The notes beneath the pieces are model-generated. The model searched no databases, had not been told where the DNA came from, and saw nothing but the letters and a program-made list of their open reading frames with translations. Made by a program: the position numbers and the translations under genes. From Mycobacterium nebraskense (GTDB lineage Bacteria > Actinomycetota > Actinomycetes > Mycobacteriales > Mycobacteriaceae), in the NCBI RefSeq assembly GCF_002102255.1, contig NZ_LQPH01000122.1, positions 39,976 to 103,975 of the forward strand: a stretch of 64,000 nucleotides of DNA, written 5' to 3'. Positions 1 through 11,402 of this stretch are shown piece by piece; position 1 is the first letter of the stretch; every line of letters starts with the position of its first letter.

Positions 1-2
1 CG

Positions 3-122
3 GGGGCGGCTGAGGGTGCGGTGCATCGCGACGTGACGGCGCTGGGCGACGGCTACGTGTCCTTCCTGGAATATCGGCGGGCGCAGCGGTTCCGCGTCAC
101 CGAGCTGTTCCACACCGACTGA
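3..122 (+). CDS. C-terminal end of an unidentified protein (partial)
   Basis: An open frame enters from the left edge and ends in TGA at 120-122. It encodes about 39 residues ending in EYRRAQRFRVTELFHTD. Codon use is GC-rich like the mycobacterial core genes downstream. I do not recognise the family from this tail. It is followed within 65 bases by the next forward gene, which starts behind its own -10-like hexamer, so it need not be in the same transcript. The start and most of the protein lie outside the window. Confidence 0.5.
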   Translation, partial: GAAEGAVHRDVTALGDGYVSFLEYRRAQRFRVTELFHTD

Positions 123-187
123 ACGCGGGTAGGCCAGGCCCGCCGCGCCGCCCAGCCACGTCAGTTCGACCGCATAGGCTCGGGGCC

Positions 188-1396
188 GTGGCGCGCGACC
201 ATCTGATCCCAGCGGTCCTTCTCGGGCAATTCGCCATCCCCGACGATTTCGCGAAGAAGCCCCGCGACAGGGGCATATACGCCAGCACGAAACATAATCG
301 CGCTACCGAACGCAGACGCGTCGAGAAGATTGGTTATGGAAGGCGCTTCTACGACCATGCGCCGTTGCCGAGCGGCATCGTGGCCGGCGCAACCTGGAAC
401 GCGTACGAGGACCGGATACCCGCTGCGATCGAGGAGCTGGCCGGGGCCGGCGCAATCCCTTTGATTGATTCATGGAGTTGGTTGAAGGTTCTGCTTCCAT
501 TGGTCGCCGGGTTGTACGTTCGCGGCCCCGATTTCGTACCCTCAAAACATGTCACCGAATTGGATGATAAGCACCGAAAGCTGATGCCAATATCGGACTC
601 CGACAATATGGCCGCCGCGCGCGTCCCGGAACATGTTCGCCTCATGGCACCACTTATGGGTGCAGACTGGACTATTGTCACGCGTGCGGCTAATACCAGG
701 CCCTTCCTAATCTCGGATCTCGGATACCAGTTGACGGCGAATGGATATCGCCCGGATGGATCTATGAACGTAAACGGGATTACGGTTCCACTCACCCCTG
801 ACTTGGCGTTGAGGGTCGATCGACGGCCTCCGGGTGCCCGCGCGATCGCCGTTGCCCTAAATGGTCGGTGGGTGACGCCGATGAATACTCAGATGCTATC
901 GGCGGACCAGGTCGACACTTTCAACCAGTCAGTGTGCCGCAACGCACTCAGCTTCGTTGCAGGATCAACGCCAGATCTTTCGGGCATCGACATATCGCAA
1001 TTCGCAGCTGGCCGTCACCCTCCCGATAACTCCTCACACAAGATGTGGGGCACAGACGCTGAACTTACGCTTAACGGAATCGAATGGTTCAACGCTCGCA
1101 AAGAGCTGAGCCATCCACCAGACGACGTGGTGTGCGTTGGACTCGTCAGGTCGAGAAAATACAACGCATCATGTGTCGAGCCACCCGGCTGGGAGCCAGC
1201 AGTGGTGCCGATGCCCGGCGCCCATATGGGCTCACTGGGGCACAGCGGAATCGAACGATGGGGCTGCGTCATCAAATACGATCCCTATGCGCGAATATTC
1301 GGCCGTCTTGCAGGAGATTGGCTTTTCGGCCCGCGCCAGCTTCCCGAGTCGTTGCGGACACTCAAGTTGAGCCAGATTCTCTGCAACCGGACCTGA
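188..1396 (+). CDS. DUF4238-like protein
   Basis: This encodes 402 residues. The N-terminus (RDHLIPAVLLGQFA) resembles the HxxPxxxLrxF opening of the DUF4238 family, whose biochemical role is not established. No membrane segment or signal peptide is evident. The GTG start at 188 sits 7 bases after a TAGGCT -10-like hexamer (175-180), so the mRNA could be leaderless. Codon use is less GC-rich than the neighbouring housekeeping genes, with ATA, AAT and GAT codons common, which suggests acquisition by transfer. It converges on the small secreted-protein operon at 1475-1971. The family assignment rests on the N-terminal motif alone and could be wrong. Confidence 0.55.
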   Translation: MARDHLIPAVLLGQFAIPDDFAKKPRDRGIYASTKHNRATERRRVEKIGYGRRFYDHAPLPSGIVAGATWNAYEDRIPAAIEELAGAGAIPLIDSWSWLKVLLPLVAGLYVRGPDFVPSKHVTELDDKHRKLMPISDSDNMAAARVPEHVRLMAPLMGADWTIVTRAANTRPFLISDLGYQLTANGYRPDGSMNVNGITVPLTPDLALRVDRRPPGARAIAVALNGRWVTPMNTQMLSADQVDTFNQSVCRNALSFVAGSTPDLSGIDISQFAAGRHPPDNSSHKMWGTDAELTLNGIEWFNARKELSHPPDDVVCVGLVRSRKYNASCVEPPGWEPAVVPMPGAHMGSLGHSGIERWGCVIKYDPYARIFGRLAGDWLFGPRQLPESLRTLKLSQILCNRT

Positions 1397-1425
1397 ACGG
1401 CTCGACGACCGGGGGGCAAACGACA

Positions 1426-1458
1426 GCGGCCGCCACCCCGGTGGTAGGCGGCGGCCGC
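1426..1458. terminator. GC-rich hairpin between convergent genes
   Basis: A 9-bp inverted repeat, gcggccgcc (1426-1434) and ggcggccgc (1450-1458), lies between the forward gene ending at 1396 and the reverse gene ending at 1475. There is no T-tract. It may act as a bidirectional terminator, of the U-tract-less kind often seen in mycobacteria. Confidence 0.35.
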
Positions 1459-1474
1459 CGCATTCGCGGAACTT

Positions 1475-1714
1475 TCAGCGTGACGGCGCCCCGCACATCG
1501 CGTTGAGGAACGCCTCATACATCAGCGTCCCGAACGGGTTCTGCACCGAGACCCGCGGATCCATCGGCACCGCCTGGCCGTTGCAGTAGACCACCGTGCC
1601 GGGAACGAACGGCGGCACAGGCGACGGCTCGGGGCCGGCTGCCGCCGGTGGAGCCGCGACGACGGCCCACACGGCTACGGCTACAGCGGCGGCCGCCCGC
1701 GCGGCGGCGTTCAC
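1475..1714 (-). CDS. small secreted protein, Rv1291c-like
   Basis: This encodes 79 residues. It opens with an Ala/Val-rich hydrophobic signal peptide of about 26 residues ending AAPPAAAG. A short mature part follows with two cysteines (VVYCNGQAVPMDP and NAMCGAPSR) that could form a disulfide. The GTG start overlaps the stop of the upstream reverse gene by 4 bases (GTGA at 1714-1711), so translation is probably coupled. Position next to tRNA-Arg and argS matches the M. tuberculosis secreted protein Rv1291c. Function is unknown. Confidence 0.7.
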   Translation of the reverse strand: MNAAARAAAAVAVAVWAVVAAPPAAAGPEPSPVPPFVPGTVVYCNGQAVPMDPRVSVQNPFGTLMYEAFLNAMCGAPSR

Positions 1715-1971
1715 GGCAAGGTCCTGGCCGGGTGGCCCTGCGCCCCGTCGGCGTAGCCGTCGAGGTGGTCGAGCAGATTAGCGCAGGCGCGGGCGGCGGC
1801 GGAGACGTCGGCGCACAGTTCGGCGCCGCGCAGGGCGGCTGGTGTGCATTCGCCGAGGTCAGGGAGGGCGCGGCCGGCGCACCGCAAAGCGTGCCGCAGG
1901 TGCTCGAGCGCGTGCGTCAGTGCGGTGTGCGGCCCGATGGTGGTGGTGGTCGTAGGATTTGGTGCGGACAT
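1711..1971 (-). CDS. small hypothetical protein, Rv1290A-like
   Basis: This encodes 86 residues from the ATG at 1971. I prefer that start over an in-frame upstream one at 2046 because a GGAG ribosome-binding site lies about 6 bases before it, and because the N-terminal 25 residues of the longer form look non-protein-like. The protein is alanine- and leucine-rich, with conserved-looking cysteines (LRCAGRALPDLGEC, ELCADVSAAARACANLL) and probably helical. It contains no membrane segment. It overlaps the secreted-protein gene by 4 bases and they likely form an operon. The counterpart in M. tuberculosis is probably Rv1290A. Function is unknown. Confidence 0.55.
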   Translation of the reverse strand: MSAPNPTTTTTIGPHTALTHALEHLRHALRCAGRALPDLGECTPAALRGAELCADVSAAARACANLLDHLDGYADGAQGHPARTLP

Positions 1972-2097
1972 GTTGCTCCATTTCGATGGTTGTATCCCGT
2001 CGCGGGCAAACCATGGGAGCGGAACCGAATCACAGCTAGATAGCACCGAGGCTGTCTGCTAAGGTCAAAAACTGCGCTTGACCTGCAAGAACATGAG

Positions 2098-2170
2098 TGC
2101 CCCCGGCAGGATTCGAACCTGCGGCCTTCTGCTCCGGAGGCAGACGCTCTATCCCCTGAGCTACGGGGGC
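2098..2170 (-). tRNA. tRNA-Arg (anticodon CCG)
   Basis: On the reverse strand a full cloverleaf is visible: acceptor arm GCCCCCG/CGGGGGC, D-arm GCTC..GAGC, anticodon stem tctgc/gcaga around loop ctCCGga, T-loop GGTTCGAATCC and discriminator A at 2098. CCA is not encoded. The anticodon reads CGG codons, which are abundant in this GC-rich genome. It lies just upstream of argS but on the opposite strand. Confidence 0.95.
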
Positions 2171-2271
2171 GCTACGACTTTGGTGTTGCGCCATTGGGCC
2201 CCGCCAGACTAGCGCATGTTGGTAGCCGCTTTGCCACCGCAATGGATTCGAGGCGCGGGCACCTCAGCCAA

Positions 2272-2285
2272 TAGGATGGACGCTC
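2272..2285 (+). promoter_or_regulatory. -10 element for argS; probable leaderless start
   Basis: TAGGAT at 2272-2277 is a good SigA -10 hexamer, and the argS GTG begins 9 bases after its end. Transcription would start at or next to the start codon, leaving no room for a ribosome-binding site. No clear -35 is visible. Leaderless mRNAs are common in mycobacteria. Confidence 0.45.
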
Positions 2286-3938
2286 GTGACCCCCGCTGAC
2301 CTCGCAGAGCTGCTCAAAAACACCGCGTCCGCGGTGCTGGCCGAGCACGGGCTGGATGCTGCCGCGTTGCCGGCGACGGTCACCGTGGAGCGGCCCCGCA
2401 ATCCCGAGCACGGCGACTACGCCAGCAACCTGGCGTTGCAGCTCGGCAAGAAGGTCGGCGTCAACCCCCGTGAGCTGGCCGGATGGCTGGCCGAGGCGCT
2501 GTCCCAGGCCGACGGCGTCGCCTCGGCGGAGGTGGCCGGGCCCGGCTTCATCAACATGCGCCTCGAAGCCTCGGCGCAGGCCGTGGTCGTCAACAACGTC
2601 ATCGACGCCGGCGATGCGTACGGTCACTCCGACGCGCTGGGCGGCCACAAGATCAACCTGGAGTTCGTCTCGGCCAACCCCACCGGACCGATCCACATCG
2701 GCGGCACCCGCTGGGCCGCCGTCGGCGACGCGCTGGGCCGGCTGCTGGCCACCCAGGGCGCCGACGTCCTGCGCGAGTACTACTTCAACGACCACGGCGT
2801 CCAGATCGACCGGTTCGCCAGCTCGCTGATCGCCGCCGCCAAGGGCGAACCCACCCCTGCCGACGGCTACGCGGGCGCCTACATCAACGACATCGCCGCG
2901 CAGGTGCTGCAGAAAGCACCCGACGCGCTGAGCCTGCCCGACGCCGAAATGCGCGAGACCTTCCGCGAAATCGGCGTCGACCTGATGTTCACCCACATCA
3001 AAGAGTCGTTGCACGAGTTCGGCACCGACTTCGACGTGTACACCCACGAAGACTCGATGCACACCAGCGGCCGGGTCGACCAGGCCATCGCCCGGCTGCG
3101 CCAGACAGGCAACATCTACGAGAAGGACGGCGCAACCTGGTTGCGCACCAGCGCTTTTGGTGACGACAAGGACCGCGTCGTGATCAAGAGCGACGGCAAG
3201 CCGGCATACATCGCCGGTGACATCGCCTACTACCTGGACAAGCGGCAGCGGGGCTTCGACCTGTGCATCTACATGCTCGGCGCCGACCACCACGGATACA
3301 TCGCCCGGCTCAAGGCCGTGGCCGCCGCGTTCGGTGATGACCCGGCGAGAGTCGAGGTGCTCATCGGGCAGATGGTCAACCTGGTCCGCGACGGCGCGCC
3401 GGTCCGGATGAGCAAGCGGGCCGGAACCGTGATCACGCTCGACGACCTGGTCGAGGCGATCGGCGTCGATGCGGCGCGCTACAGCCTGATCCGTTCCTCG
3501 GTCGACACCCCGATCGACATCGACCTGGCGCTGTGGTCGTCGGCGTCGAATGAAAACCCGGTCTACTACGTGCAATACGCGCATGCCCGGCTGTCGGCGC
3601 TGGCCCGCAACGCCGCCGAACTCGGCCTGATCCCCGACAGCGGTCACCTCGAGCTGCTCAGCCACGACAAGGAGCGGACGCTCCTGCGCACTATCGGGGA
3701 ATTCCCTCGCGTGCTGAAAACGGCTGCATCCCTGCGGGAGCCGCACCGGGTCTGCCGTTACCTGGAAGACCTGGCCGGCGACTACCACCGGTTCTACGAT
3801 TCGTGCCGGGTTCTGCCCCAGGGCGACGAACAGCCCACCGGCCTGCACACCGCGCGTTTGGCGCTGTGCCAGGCCACCCGCCAGGTCATCGCCAACGGGC
3901 TGACGATCCTCGGTGTCACCGCTCCGGAGCGAATGTGA
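2286..3938 (+). CDS. argS: arginyl-tRNA synthetase
   Basis: This class I aminoacyl-tRNA synthetase of 550 residues charges tRNA-Arg with arginine in the cytoplasm. An N-terminal additional domain of about 120 residues comes first. The catalytic Rossmann domain follows with the HIGH motif as HIGG (residues 137-140) and the second signature as MSKR (375-378). A C-terminal helical anticodon-binding DALR domain ends the protein. The length equals the family norm. The GTG start is likely leaderless. Its stop overlaps the lysA start by 4 bases, beginning a tightly packed argS-lysA-hom-thrC-thrB unit. An argS-lysA pairing is typical of actinobacteria. Confidence 0.97.
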   Translation: MTPADLAELLKNTASAVLAEHGLDAAALPATVTVERPRNPEHGDYASNLALQLGKKVGVNPRELAGWLAEALSQADGVASAEVAGPGFINMRLEASAQAVVVNNVIDAGDAYGHSDALGGHKINLEFVSANPTGPIHIGGTRWAAVGDALGRLLATQGADVLREYYFNDHGVQIDRFASSLIAAAKGEPTPADGYAGAYINDIAAQVLQKAPDALSLPDAEMRETFREIGVDLMFTHIKESLHEFGTDFDVYTHEDSMHTSGRVDQAIARLRQTGNIYEKDGATWLRTSAFGDDKDRVVIKSDGKPAYIAGDIAYYLDKRQRGFDLCIYMLGADHHGYIARLKAVAAAFGDDPARVEVLIGQMVNLVRDGAPVRMSKRAGTVITLDDLVEAIGVDAARYSLIRSSVDTPIDIDLALWSSASNENPVYYVQYAHARLSALARNAAELGLIPDSGHLELLSHDKERTLLRTIGEFPRVLKTAASLREPHRVCRYLEDLAGDYHRFYDSCRVLPQGDEQPTGLHTARLALCQATRQVIANGLTILGVTAPERM

Positions 3939-5353
3939 ACGTACATCCCGCCGGTCCTCGGCACGCCGAAGAGACCAGGCACCCTGATAGCACGCCGCGA
4001 CCGCAATCTCCCGACGAGCTGCTGCGGCTTGCGCCGAACGTGTGGCCCCGCAACATCGTTCGCGATGACACCGGTGTGGTCAGCCTGGCCGGGATCCCGC
4101 TCACCCAGCTCGCCCAGGAGTACGGCACCCCGCTGTTCGTCATCGACGAGGACGACTTCCGTTCCCGGTGCCGGGAACTCGCGACGGCCTTCGGCGGCGG
4201 GCGAAACGTGTGCTACGCGGCGAAAGCCTTCCTGTGCACCGAGATCGCCCGCTGGGTCGATGAGGAAGGTCTCGCGCTCGACGTGTCCACCGGCGGCGAG
4301 CTCGCCGTCGCGCTGCACGCCGACTTCCCGCCGGAGCGGATCACCTTCCACGGCAACAACAAATCCGTCGCGGAACTGACCGCGGCGGTCAAAGTGGGCA
4401 TCGGGCACATCGTCTTGGACTCGATGACCGAAATCGAGCGCCTCGATGCCATCGCGGGGGAGGCGGGCGTCGTCCAAGACGTCTACGTCCGTCTCACCGT
4501 CGGGGTCGAGGCCCACACGCACGAGTTCATCTCCACCGCACACGAAGACCAGAAGTTCGGGCTGTCGGTGGCCAGCGGCGCGGCGATAGCCGCGGTGCGC
4601 CGGGTGTTCGCCACCGATCACCTGCGACTGGTCGGGCTGCACAGCCACATCGGCTCACAGATCTTCGACGTCGACGGCTTCGAGGTCGCCGCGCACCGCG
4701 TCATCGGGCTGCTGCACCAGATCGCCGACGAATTCGGCATCGACAAGACGGGGCAGATTTCGACCGTGGATCTCGGTGGCGGACTGGGCATTTCATACCT
4801 GGGAACCGACGACCCACCGCCGGTGTCCGAGTTGGCGGCCAAGCTGACGGCCATCGTCGGCAACGAGTCGGCGGCCGTGGGACTGCCCACCCCGAGACTG
4901 GTGGTAGAGCCCGGGCGCGCCATCGCCGGGCCCGGCACCATCACGCTGTATGAGGTGGGCACCGTCAAGGATGTCGACGTGAGCAGCAAGGCCCAGCGCC
5001 GCTATGTCAGCGTCGACGGCGGCATGAGCGACAACATCCGCACCGCGCTCTATGACGCGCAGTACGACGCCCGGCTGGTCTCGCGGGCCAGCGACGCGCC
5101 GGCAACGCTGGCGCGGATCGTCGGAAAGCATTGCGAAACCGGTGACATCGTCGTGCGCGACGCGTGGGTGCCCGACGACCTGCGGCCCGGTGACCTGCTC
5201 GGGATCGCCGCGACCGGTGCGTACTGCTATTCGCTGTCGAGCCGCTACAACATGATCTGCCGGCCGGCCGTGGTGGCGGTGCGTGCGGGGCGGTCCCGCC
5301 TGATCCTGCGCCGCGAGACGGTTGACGATCTACTGAGTCTGGAAGTGAGGTGA
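3935..5353 (+). CDS. lysA: diaminopimelate decarboxylase
   Basis: This PLP enzyme of 472 residues performs the last step of lysine synthesis, meso-diaminopimelate to L-lysine plus CO2. The alanine-racemase-like barrel carries the PLP lysine in YAAKAF (K97), the phosphate-binding glycine run DLGGGLG, and the substrate signature [12 protein letters not shown] near the C-terminus. The GTG at 3935 overlaps the argS stop (GTGA). A longer in-frame start inside argS exists but adds non-homologous sequence. The N-terminus still has about 25 residues more than the M. tuberculosis protein before the conserved [12 protein letters not shown]. The product competes with peptidoglycan for diaminopimelate. 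Confidence 0.95.
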   Translation: MNVHPAGPRHAEETRHPDSTPRPQSPDELLRLAPNVWPRNIVRDDTGVVSLAGIPLTQLAQEYGTPLFVIDEDDFRSRCRELATAFGGGRNVCYAAKAFLCTEIARWVDEEGLALDVSTGGELAVALHADFPPERITFHGNNKSVAELTAAVKVGIGHIVLDSMTEIERLDAIAGEAGVVQDVYVRLTVGVEAHTHEFISTAHEDQKFGLSVASGAAIAAVRRVFATDHLRLVGLHSHIGSQIFDVDGFEVAAHRVIGLLHQIADEFGIDKTGQISTVDLGGGLGISYLGTDDPPPVSELAAKLTAIVGNESAAVGLPTPRLVVEPGRAIAGPGTITLYEVGTVKDVDVSSKAQRRYVSVDGGMSDNIRTALYDAQYDARLVSRASDAPATLARIVGKHCETGDIVVRDAWVPDDLRPGDLLGIAATGAYCYSLSSRYNMICRPAVVAVRAGRSRLILRRETVDDLLSLEVR

Positions 5354-5356
5354 ACT

Positions 5357-6678
5357 GTGCCCCGTGACGAAAAGCCGGTCGGCGTAGCGGTACTCGGGTT
5401 TGGCAACGTCGGGAGCGAAGTTGTGCGAATCATCGAGAACAGCGCCGACGACCTCGCGGCTCGCGTCGGCGCGCCCCTGGTGTTGCGCGGCGTCGGGGTG
5501 CGGCGGGTCGCCGCCGACCGCGGCGTTCCGATCGAGTTGCTCACCGACAACGTCGAGGAACTCGTGTCCCGCGAAGACGTCGACATCGTCGTGGAGTTGA
5601 TGGGGCCGGTGGAACCGGCGCGGAAGGCGATCCTGCGCGCGCTCGAGCACGGTAAATCCGTCGTCACGGCGAACAAGGCGCTGTTGGCCACTTCCACTGG
5701 GGAATTGGCGCAGGCGGCCGAAAACGCCCACGTCGACCTGTATTTCGAGGCGGCGGTTGCCGGTGCTATCCCGGTCATTCGCCCGCTCACGCAGTCGCTG
5801 GCAGGCGACACGGTGCTGCGGGTTGCCGGCATCGTCAACGGCACCACCAACTACATCCTGTCCGCGATGGACAGCACCGGCGCCGATTACGCCACCGCGC
5901 TGGCCGAGGCGAGCGCGCTGGGCTACGCCGAGGCCGATCCCACGGCCGACGTCGAAGGCTACGACGCGGCGGCCAAGGCCGCGATCCTCGCATCGATCGC
6001 CTTTCACACCCGGGTGACCGCCGACGACGTCTATCGCGAGGGCATCACCAAAGTCACGCCCGCCGACTTCGCCTCCGCGCGGTCCCTGGGTTGCACCATC
6101 AAGCTGCTGTCCATCTGCGAGCGCATCACGACCGACGACGGTCAGGAACGGGTGTCGGCCCGCGTCTACCCGGCGCTGGTGCCGCTGTCGCATCCGTTGG
6201 CCACGGTCAGCGGGGCGTTCAACGCGGTCGTGGTCGAGGCCAAGGCCGCCGGCCGGCTCATGTTCTACGGCCAGGGCGCCGGCGGCGCGCCCACCGCATC
6301 CGCGGTCACCGGTGACCTGGTGATGGCCGCCCGCAACCGGGTATTGGGCAGCCGCGGGCCGAGAGAATCCAAGTACGCCCAGCTTCCCATCGCGCCAATG
6401 GGTTTCATCTCCACTCGCTACTACGTCAGCATGAACGTCGCCGACAAACCGGGTGTGTTGTCCACGGTGGCGGCCGAATTCGCCAAGCGCGAGGTGAGCA
6501 TCGCCGAGGTCCGCCAGGAGGGCGTGTCTGACGAAGGCGGGCGACGGGTGGGAGCCCGTGTCGTGGTGGTCACCCACAGCGCCACCGACGCCGCGCTCTC
6601 CGAAACCGTCGATGCGCTGGCGGATCTGGATGTCGTGCAGGGCGTCACCAGTGTGCTGCGACTGGAAGAGACCGGCTC

Positions 6679-6682
<4 letters not shown>
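5357..6682 (+). CDS. thrA: homoserine dehydrogenase
   Basis: This protein of 441 residues reduces aspartate-semialdehyde to homoserine with NAD(P)H. It is the branch point towards threonine and methionine. It has an N-terminal Rossmann motif ([12 protein letters not shown]), a central catalytic and dimerisation domain with NGTTNYIL and the conserved [19 protein letters not shown] stretch, and a C-terminal ACT domain (from about residue 355, [15 protein letters not shown]) that senses threonine in homologues. The GTG start is 3 bases after the lysA stop. The stop overlaps thrC by 4 bases, so hom-thrC is likely translationally coupled. The gene is also called hom. Confidence 0.96.
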
Positions 6683-8773
<2,091 letters not shown>

Positions 8774-8798
8774 TCCACAGCGTGGCCGGAGGGTTTGC

Positions 8799-8827
8799 TT
8801 GCTTCCAGGGAGGATGCGGGCTATCCT
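8799..8827 (+). promoter_or_regulatory. candidate SigA promoter for rho
   Basis: TTGCTT (8799-8804) and TATCCT (8822-8827) are separated by 17 bases, a good SigA arrangement. Transcription from here would give rho a 5' leader of about 205 bases. The leader contains a short CATCTG direct repeat and a weak 70-codon reading frame (8799-9011) that I do not consider a gene. Long rho leaders are used for autoregulation in other bacteria; that is inference here. Confidence 0.4.
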
Positions 8828-9040
8828 CGGACCCGTCCAGCAATCGCAGCATCTGCATCTGCATCCATACTGCCTTGCCGCTAGGACAACACCAATTCTT
8901 CTCGTGGACGAGGTTCGCCGCTTACTCCGCCGATTAAGGCGATCACCGTTGCAGAGTCGATATTTGGGTGCACTCGGCGATTTGGCTGAATGCAACGAAC
9001 CCCCCGGATGACCTGATCAGCGGGGGAAGAAAGGAAATCC

Positions 9041-10876
9041 GTGACCGATACGGACCTGTTCACGGCTGGCGCGAGCGCCGACAGCAATGAGGTGCCGAAC
9101 GCCGTGACCCCGGACACATCCGACGTCGAAACCACAGCCCCGGTTGGCTCTCTGTCGACCATGGTGCTTCCCGAACTGCGCGCGCTGGCTAACCAAGTCG
9201 GCGTCAAGGGGACGTCGGGCATGCGCAAGAACGAACTCATCGCCGCCATAAAGGAAATCAGGGGGCAGTCCAACGGGACTGCCGCCCCTGCCGCCTCCGA
9301 GGACAGCGGCAAGTCCGACACCGCCAGTGCTGACGCACCGGCCGCCGAGGACCACCAAAACGGTTCAACGACCGAGGCGCCCCGCCGCGAACGGCGCAGC
9401 GCTTCGCGCGAGCCGGGATCGGCCCGCACCGGCGACGAGGCGGATGGCGAGCGCTCACGCAACCGCGAAGGCGCGGCCACCGGCGAGGACGACACCCGCC
9501 AGGGCGGCAAGCGGGACTCCCAGAGTGACGAGCGCGGCCAAGATGGCGGTGGCGAAAGAGGTGATCAGCAAGGCTCGGGCGGCCAGCAATCGCGTGGCGG
9601 CTCGAACCAGCAGGACGACGACGGCGAGGGCCGTCAGGGCAGGCGTGGCCGCCGCTTCCGTGACCGCGATCGCAGGCGCCGCGGGGAGCGGTCCGGCGAG
9701 GGCGGCGACACCGAACTGCGTGAGGACGACGTCGTGCAGCCGGTCGCCGGCATCCTTGACGTTCTCGACAATTACGCGTTCGTCCGCACCTCCGGCTACC
9801 TGGCCGGTCCGCACGACGTCTACGTGTCCATGAACATGGTGCGTAAGAACGGCCTGCGCCGTGGCGACGCGGTGACCGGCGCGGTTCGTGTGCCGAAAGA
9901 GGGCGAGCAGCCCAACCAGCGCCAGAAGTTCAACCCACTGGTGCGCCTGGACAGCGTCAATGGCGGTCCGGTCGAGGACGCGAAAAAGCGGCCCGATTTC
10001 AGCAAGCTGACGCCGCTCTACCCCAACCAGCGCCTTCGCCTGGAAACCACCCCCGACCGGCTGACCACCCGGGTCATCGACCTGATCATGCCGATCGGTA
10101 AGGGCCAGCGCGCCCTGATCGTGTCGCCGCCCAAGGCCGGTAAGACCACGATCCTGCAGGACATCGCCAACGCGATCACCAAGAACAACCCGGAATGCCA
10201 CCTCATGGTCGTGCTCGTCGACGAGCGGCCCGAGGAGGTCACGGACATGACTCGCTCCGTCAAGGGCGAAGTCATCGCCTCGACGTTCGACCGGCCGCCT
10301 ACGGACCACACGGCGGTCGCCGAGCTGGCCATCGAACGCGCCAAGCGGCTCGTCGAGCAGGGCAAGGACGTTGTGGTGCTGCTCGACTCGATCACCCGCC
10401 TGGGCCGCGCGTACAACAACGCGTCACCCGCGTCGGGCCGGATCCTGTCCGGTGGTGTCGACTCCACCGCGCTGTATCCGCCGAAGCGGTTCCTGGGTGC
10501 CGCACGAAACATCGAAGAAGGCGGATCGCTGACGATCATCGCCACTGCGATGGTCGAGACCGGATCCACCGGCGACACGGTCATCTTCGAGGAGTTCAAG
10601 GGCACCGGTAACGCCGAGCTCAAACTGGACCGCAAGATCTCCGAACGGCGGGTCTTCCCGGCGGTCGACGTGAACCCCTCCGGCACCCGTAAGGACGAGC
10701 TGCTGCTGTCGCCCGACGAGTTCGGCGTCGTGCACAAGCTGCGCCGCGTGCTGTCGGGTCTGGACTCGCATCAGGCCATCGACCTGCTGATGTCGCAGCT
10801 GCGCAAGACGAAGACCAACTACGAGTTCCTGGTGCAGGTCTCCAAGACCACGCCGGGATCGATGGACAACGACTGA
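9041..10876 (+). CDS. rho: transcription termination factor Rho
   Basis: This RNA-dependent ATPase helicase of 611 residues ends transcription. The N-terminal SAP-like helical part (to about residue 75) is followed by a long low-complexity insert (about 80-230) rich in Arg, Gly, Asp, Glu and Gln, typical of actinobacterial Rho. Next come the OB-fold RNA-binding domain (GILDVLDNYAFVRTSGYL) and the RecA-like ATPase with Walker A PPKAGKTTI (K368), the DERPEEVTDM segment and the C-terminal secondary RNA-binding loops. The GTG start is preceded by a GAAAGGAAA ribosome-binding site. The insert is about 150 residues long and highly charged. Confidence 0.96.
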   Translation: MTDTDLFTAGASADSNEVPNAVTPDTSDVETTAPVGSLSTMVLPELRALANQVGVKGTSGMRKNELIAAIKEIRGQSNGTAAPAASEDSGKSDTASADAPAAEDHQNGSTTEAPRRERRSASREPGSARTGDEADGERSRNREGAATGEDDTRQGGKRDSQSDERGQDGGGERGDQQGSGGQQSRGGSNQQDDDGEGRQGRRGRRFRDRDRRRRGERSGEGGDTELREDDVVQPVAGILDVLDNYAFVRTSGYLAGPHDVYVSMNMVRKNGLRRGDAVTGAVRVPKEGEQPNQRQKFNPLVRLDSVNGGPVEDAKKRPDFSKLTPLYPNQRLRLETTPDRLTTRVIDLIMPIGKGQRALIVSPPKAGKTTILQDIANAITKNNPECHLMVVLVDERPEEVTDMTRSVKGEVIASTFDRPPTDHTAVAELAIERAKRLVEQGKDVVVLLDSITRLGRAYNNASPASGRILSGGVDSTALYPPKRFLGAARNIEEGGSLTIIATAMVETGSTGDTVIFEEFKGTGNAELKLDRKISERRVFPAVDVNPSGTRKDELLLSPDEFGVVHKLRRVLSGLDSHQAIDLLMSQLRKTKTNYEFLVQVSKTTPGSMDND

Positions 10877-10911
10877 CCGAACCCAGTTCCTCGGCGGACC
10901 GTCACCGCGAC

Positions 10912-10960
10912 ACTTAAACCACGTACACGACACGCCGGCTGACGTCGCCATGGTTTAAGT
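10912..10960. other. 10-bp perfect inverted repeat between rho and rpmE
   Basis: The arms acttaaacca (10912-10921) and tggtttaagt (10951-10960) are exact complements around a 29-base GC-rich centre. The arms are AT-rich, unusual for this genome. It could be a rho terminator, an operator or an mRNA structure ahead of rpmE. No T-tract follows directly. Confidence 0.5.
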
Positions 10961-11028
10961 TTCGGCGCAACCCATGCGCCGGGAATGCCGAGAGGCACCC
11001 CGTTGTTTTGGGAGAACAATGGTTGACC

Positions 11029-11037
11029 TGGCATAAT
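11029..11037 (+). promoter_or_regulatory. extended -10 promoter for rpmE
   Basis: The sequence TGGCATAAT (11029-11037) is an extended -10 element (TGn plus CATAAT), about 30 bases before the rpmE ATG. No convincing -35 is present, as expected for extended -10 promoters. Confidence 0.4.
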
Positions 11038-11066
11038 CGGTGCTCGACAAGATCGAAGAGGACAGC

Positions 11067-11303
11067 ATGAAATCTGACATTCACCCCGCCTACGGGGAGA
11101 CCACCGTGCACTGCGGGTGCGGTAACACCTTCCAGACGCGCAGCACCAAGCCTGGCGGCAACATCGTCGTCGAGGTGTGCTCGCAGTGCCACCCGTTCTA
11201 CACCGGCAAGCAGAAGATTCTTGACAGCGGCGGCCGGGTGGCCCGCTTCGAGAAGCGCTACGGCAAGCGCAAAGGCGCCGCGACGGACAACACCGACAAA
11301 TAG
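11067..11303 (+). CDS. rpmE: 50S ribosomal protein L31
   Basis: This encodes 78 residues. The protein is the zinc-containing (C+) form of L31: the four Zn ligands are in HCGCGNTF and CSQCHPF. The C-terminus is basic ([11 protein letters not shown]), as expected for a ribosomal protein. I chose the ATG at 11067 because it gives the conserved MKSDIHP N-terminus and has a GAAGAGGAC ribosome-binding site; an in-frame upstream codon at 11040 does not. In mycobacteria zinc-free paralogues replace C+ ribosomal proteins when zinc is low, but no such copy is seen here. Confidence 0.95.
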   Translation: MKSDIHPAYGETTVHCGCGNTFQTRSTKPGGNIVVEVCSQCHPFYTGKQKILDSGGRVARFEKRYGKRKGAATDNTDK

Positions 11304-11402
11304 CTGCGTTGCCGACGCCCGAACTGTGCGAGGAGCACAGGCCGGGCGTCGGTTTGCGTTTACGGCAATCACAACGCGGGCTGAACGGGCAGGAGGTGAC
11401 AC

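Noticed and set aside
2172..3848. Long reverse-strand frame of 558 codons opposite argS
   Set aside because: It is antisense to a clear argS with all motifs; such frames are common in high-GC coding DNA and the protein is repetitive and motif-free.
8799..9011. 70-codon frame in the rho leader
   Set aside because: No ribosome-binding site at its start, which lies within the candidate promoter; composition not protein-like. A leader peptide cannot be excluded.
9500..9700. Low-complexity rho insert as a sequencing artefact
   Set aside because: The frame is intact across it and charged inserts here are normal for actinobacterial Rho.
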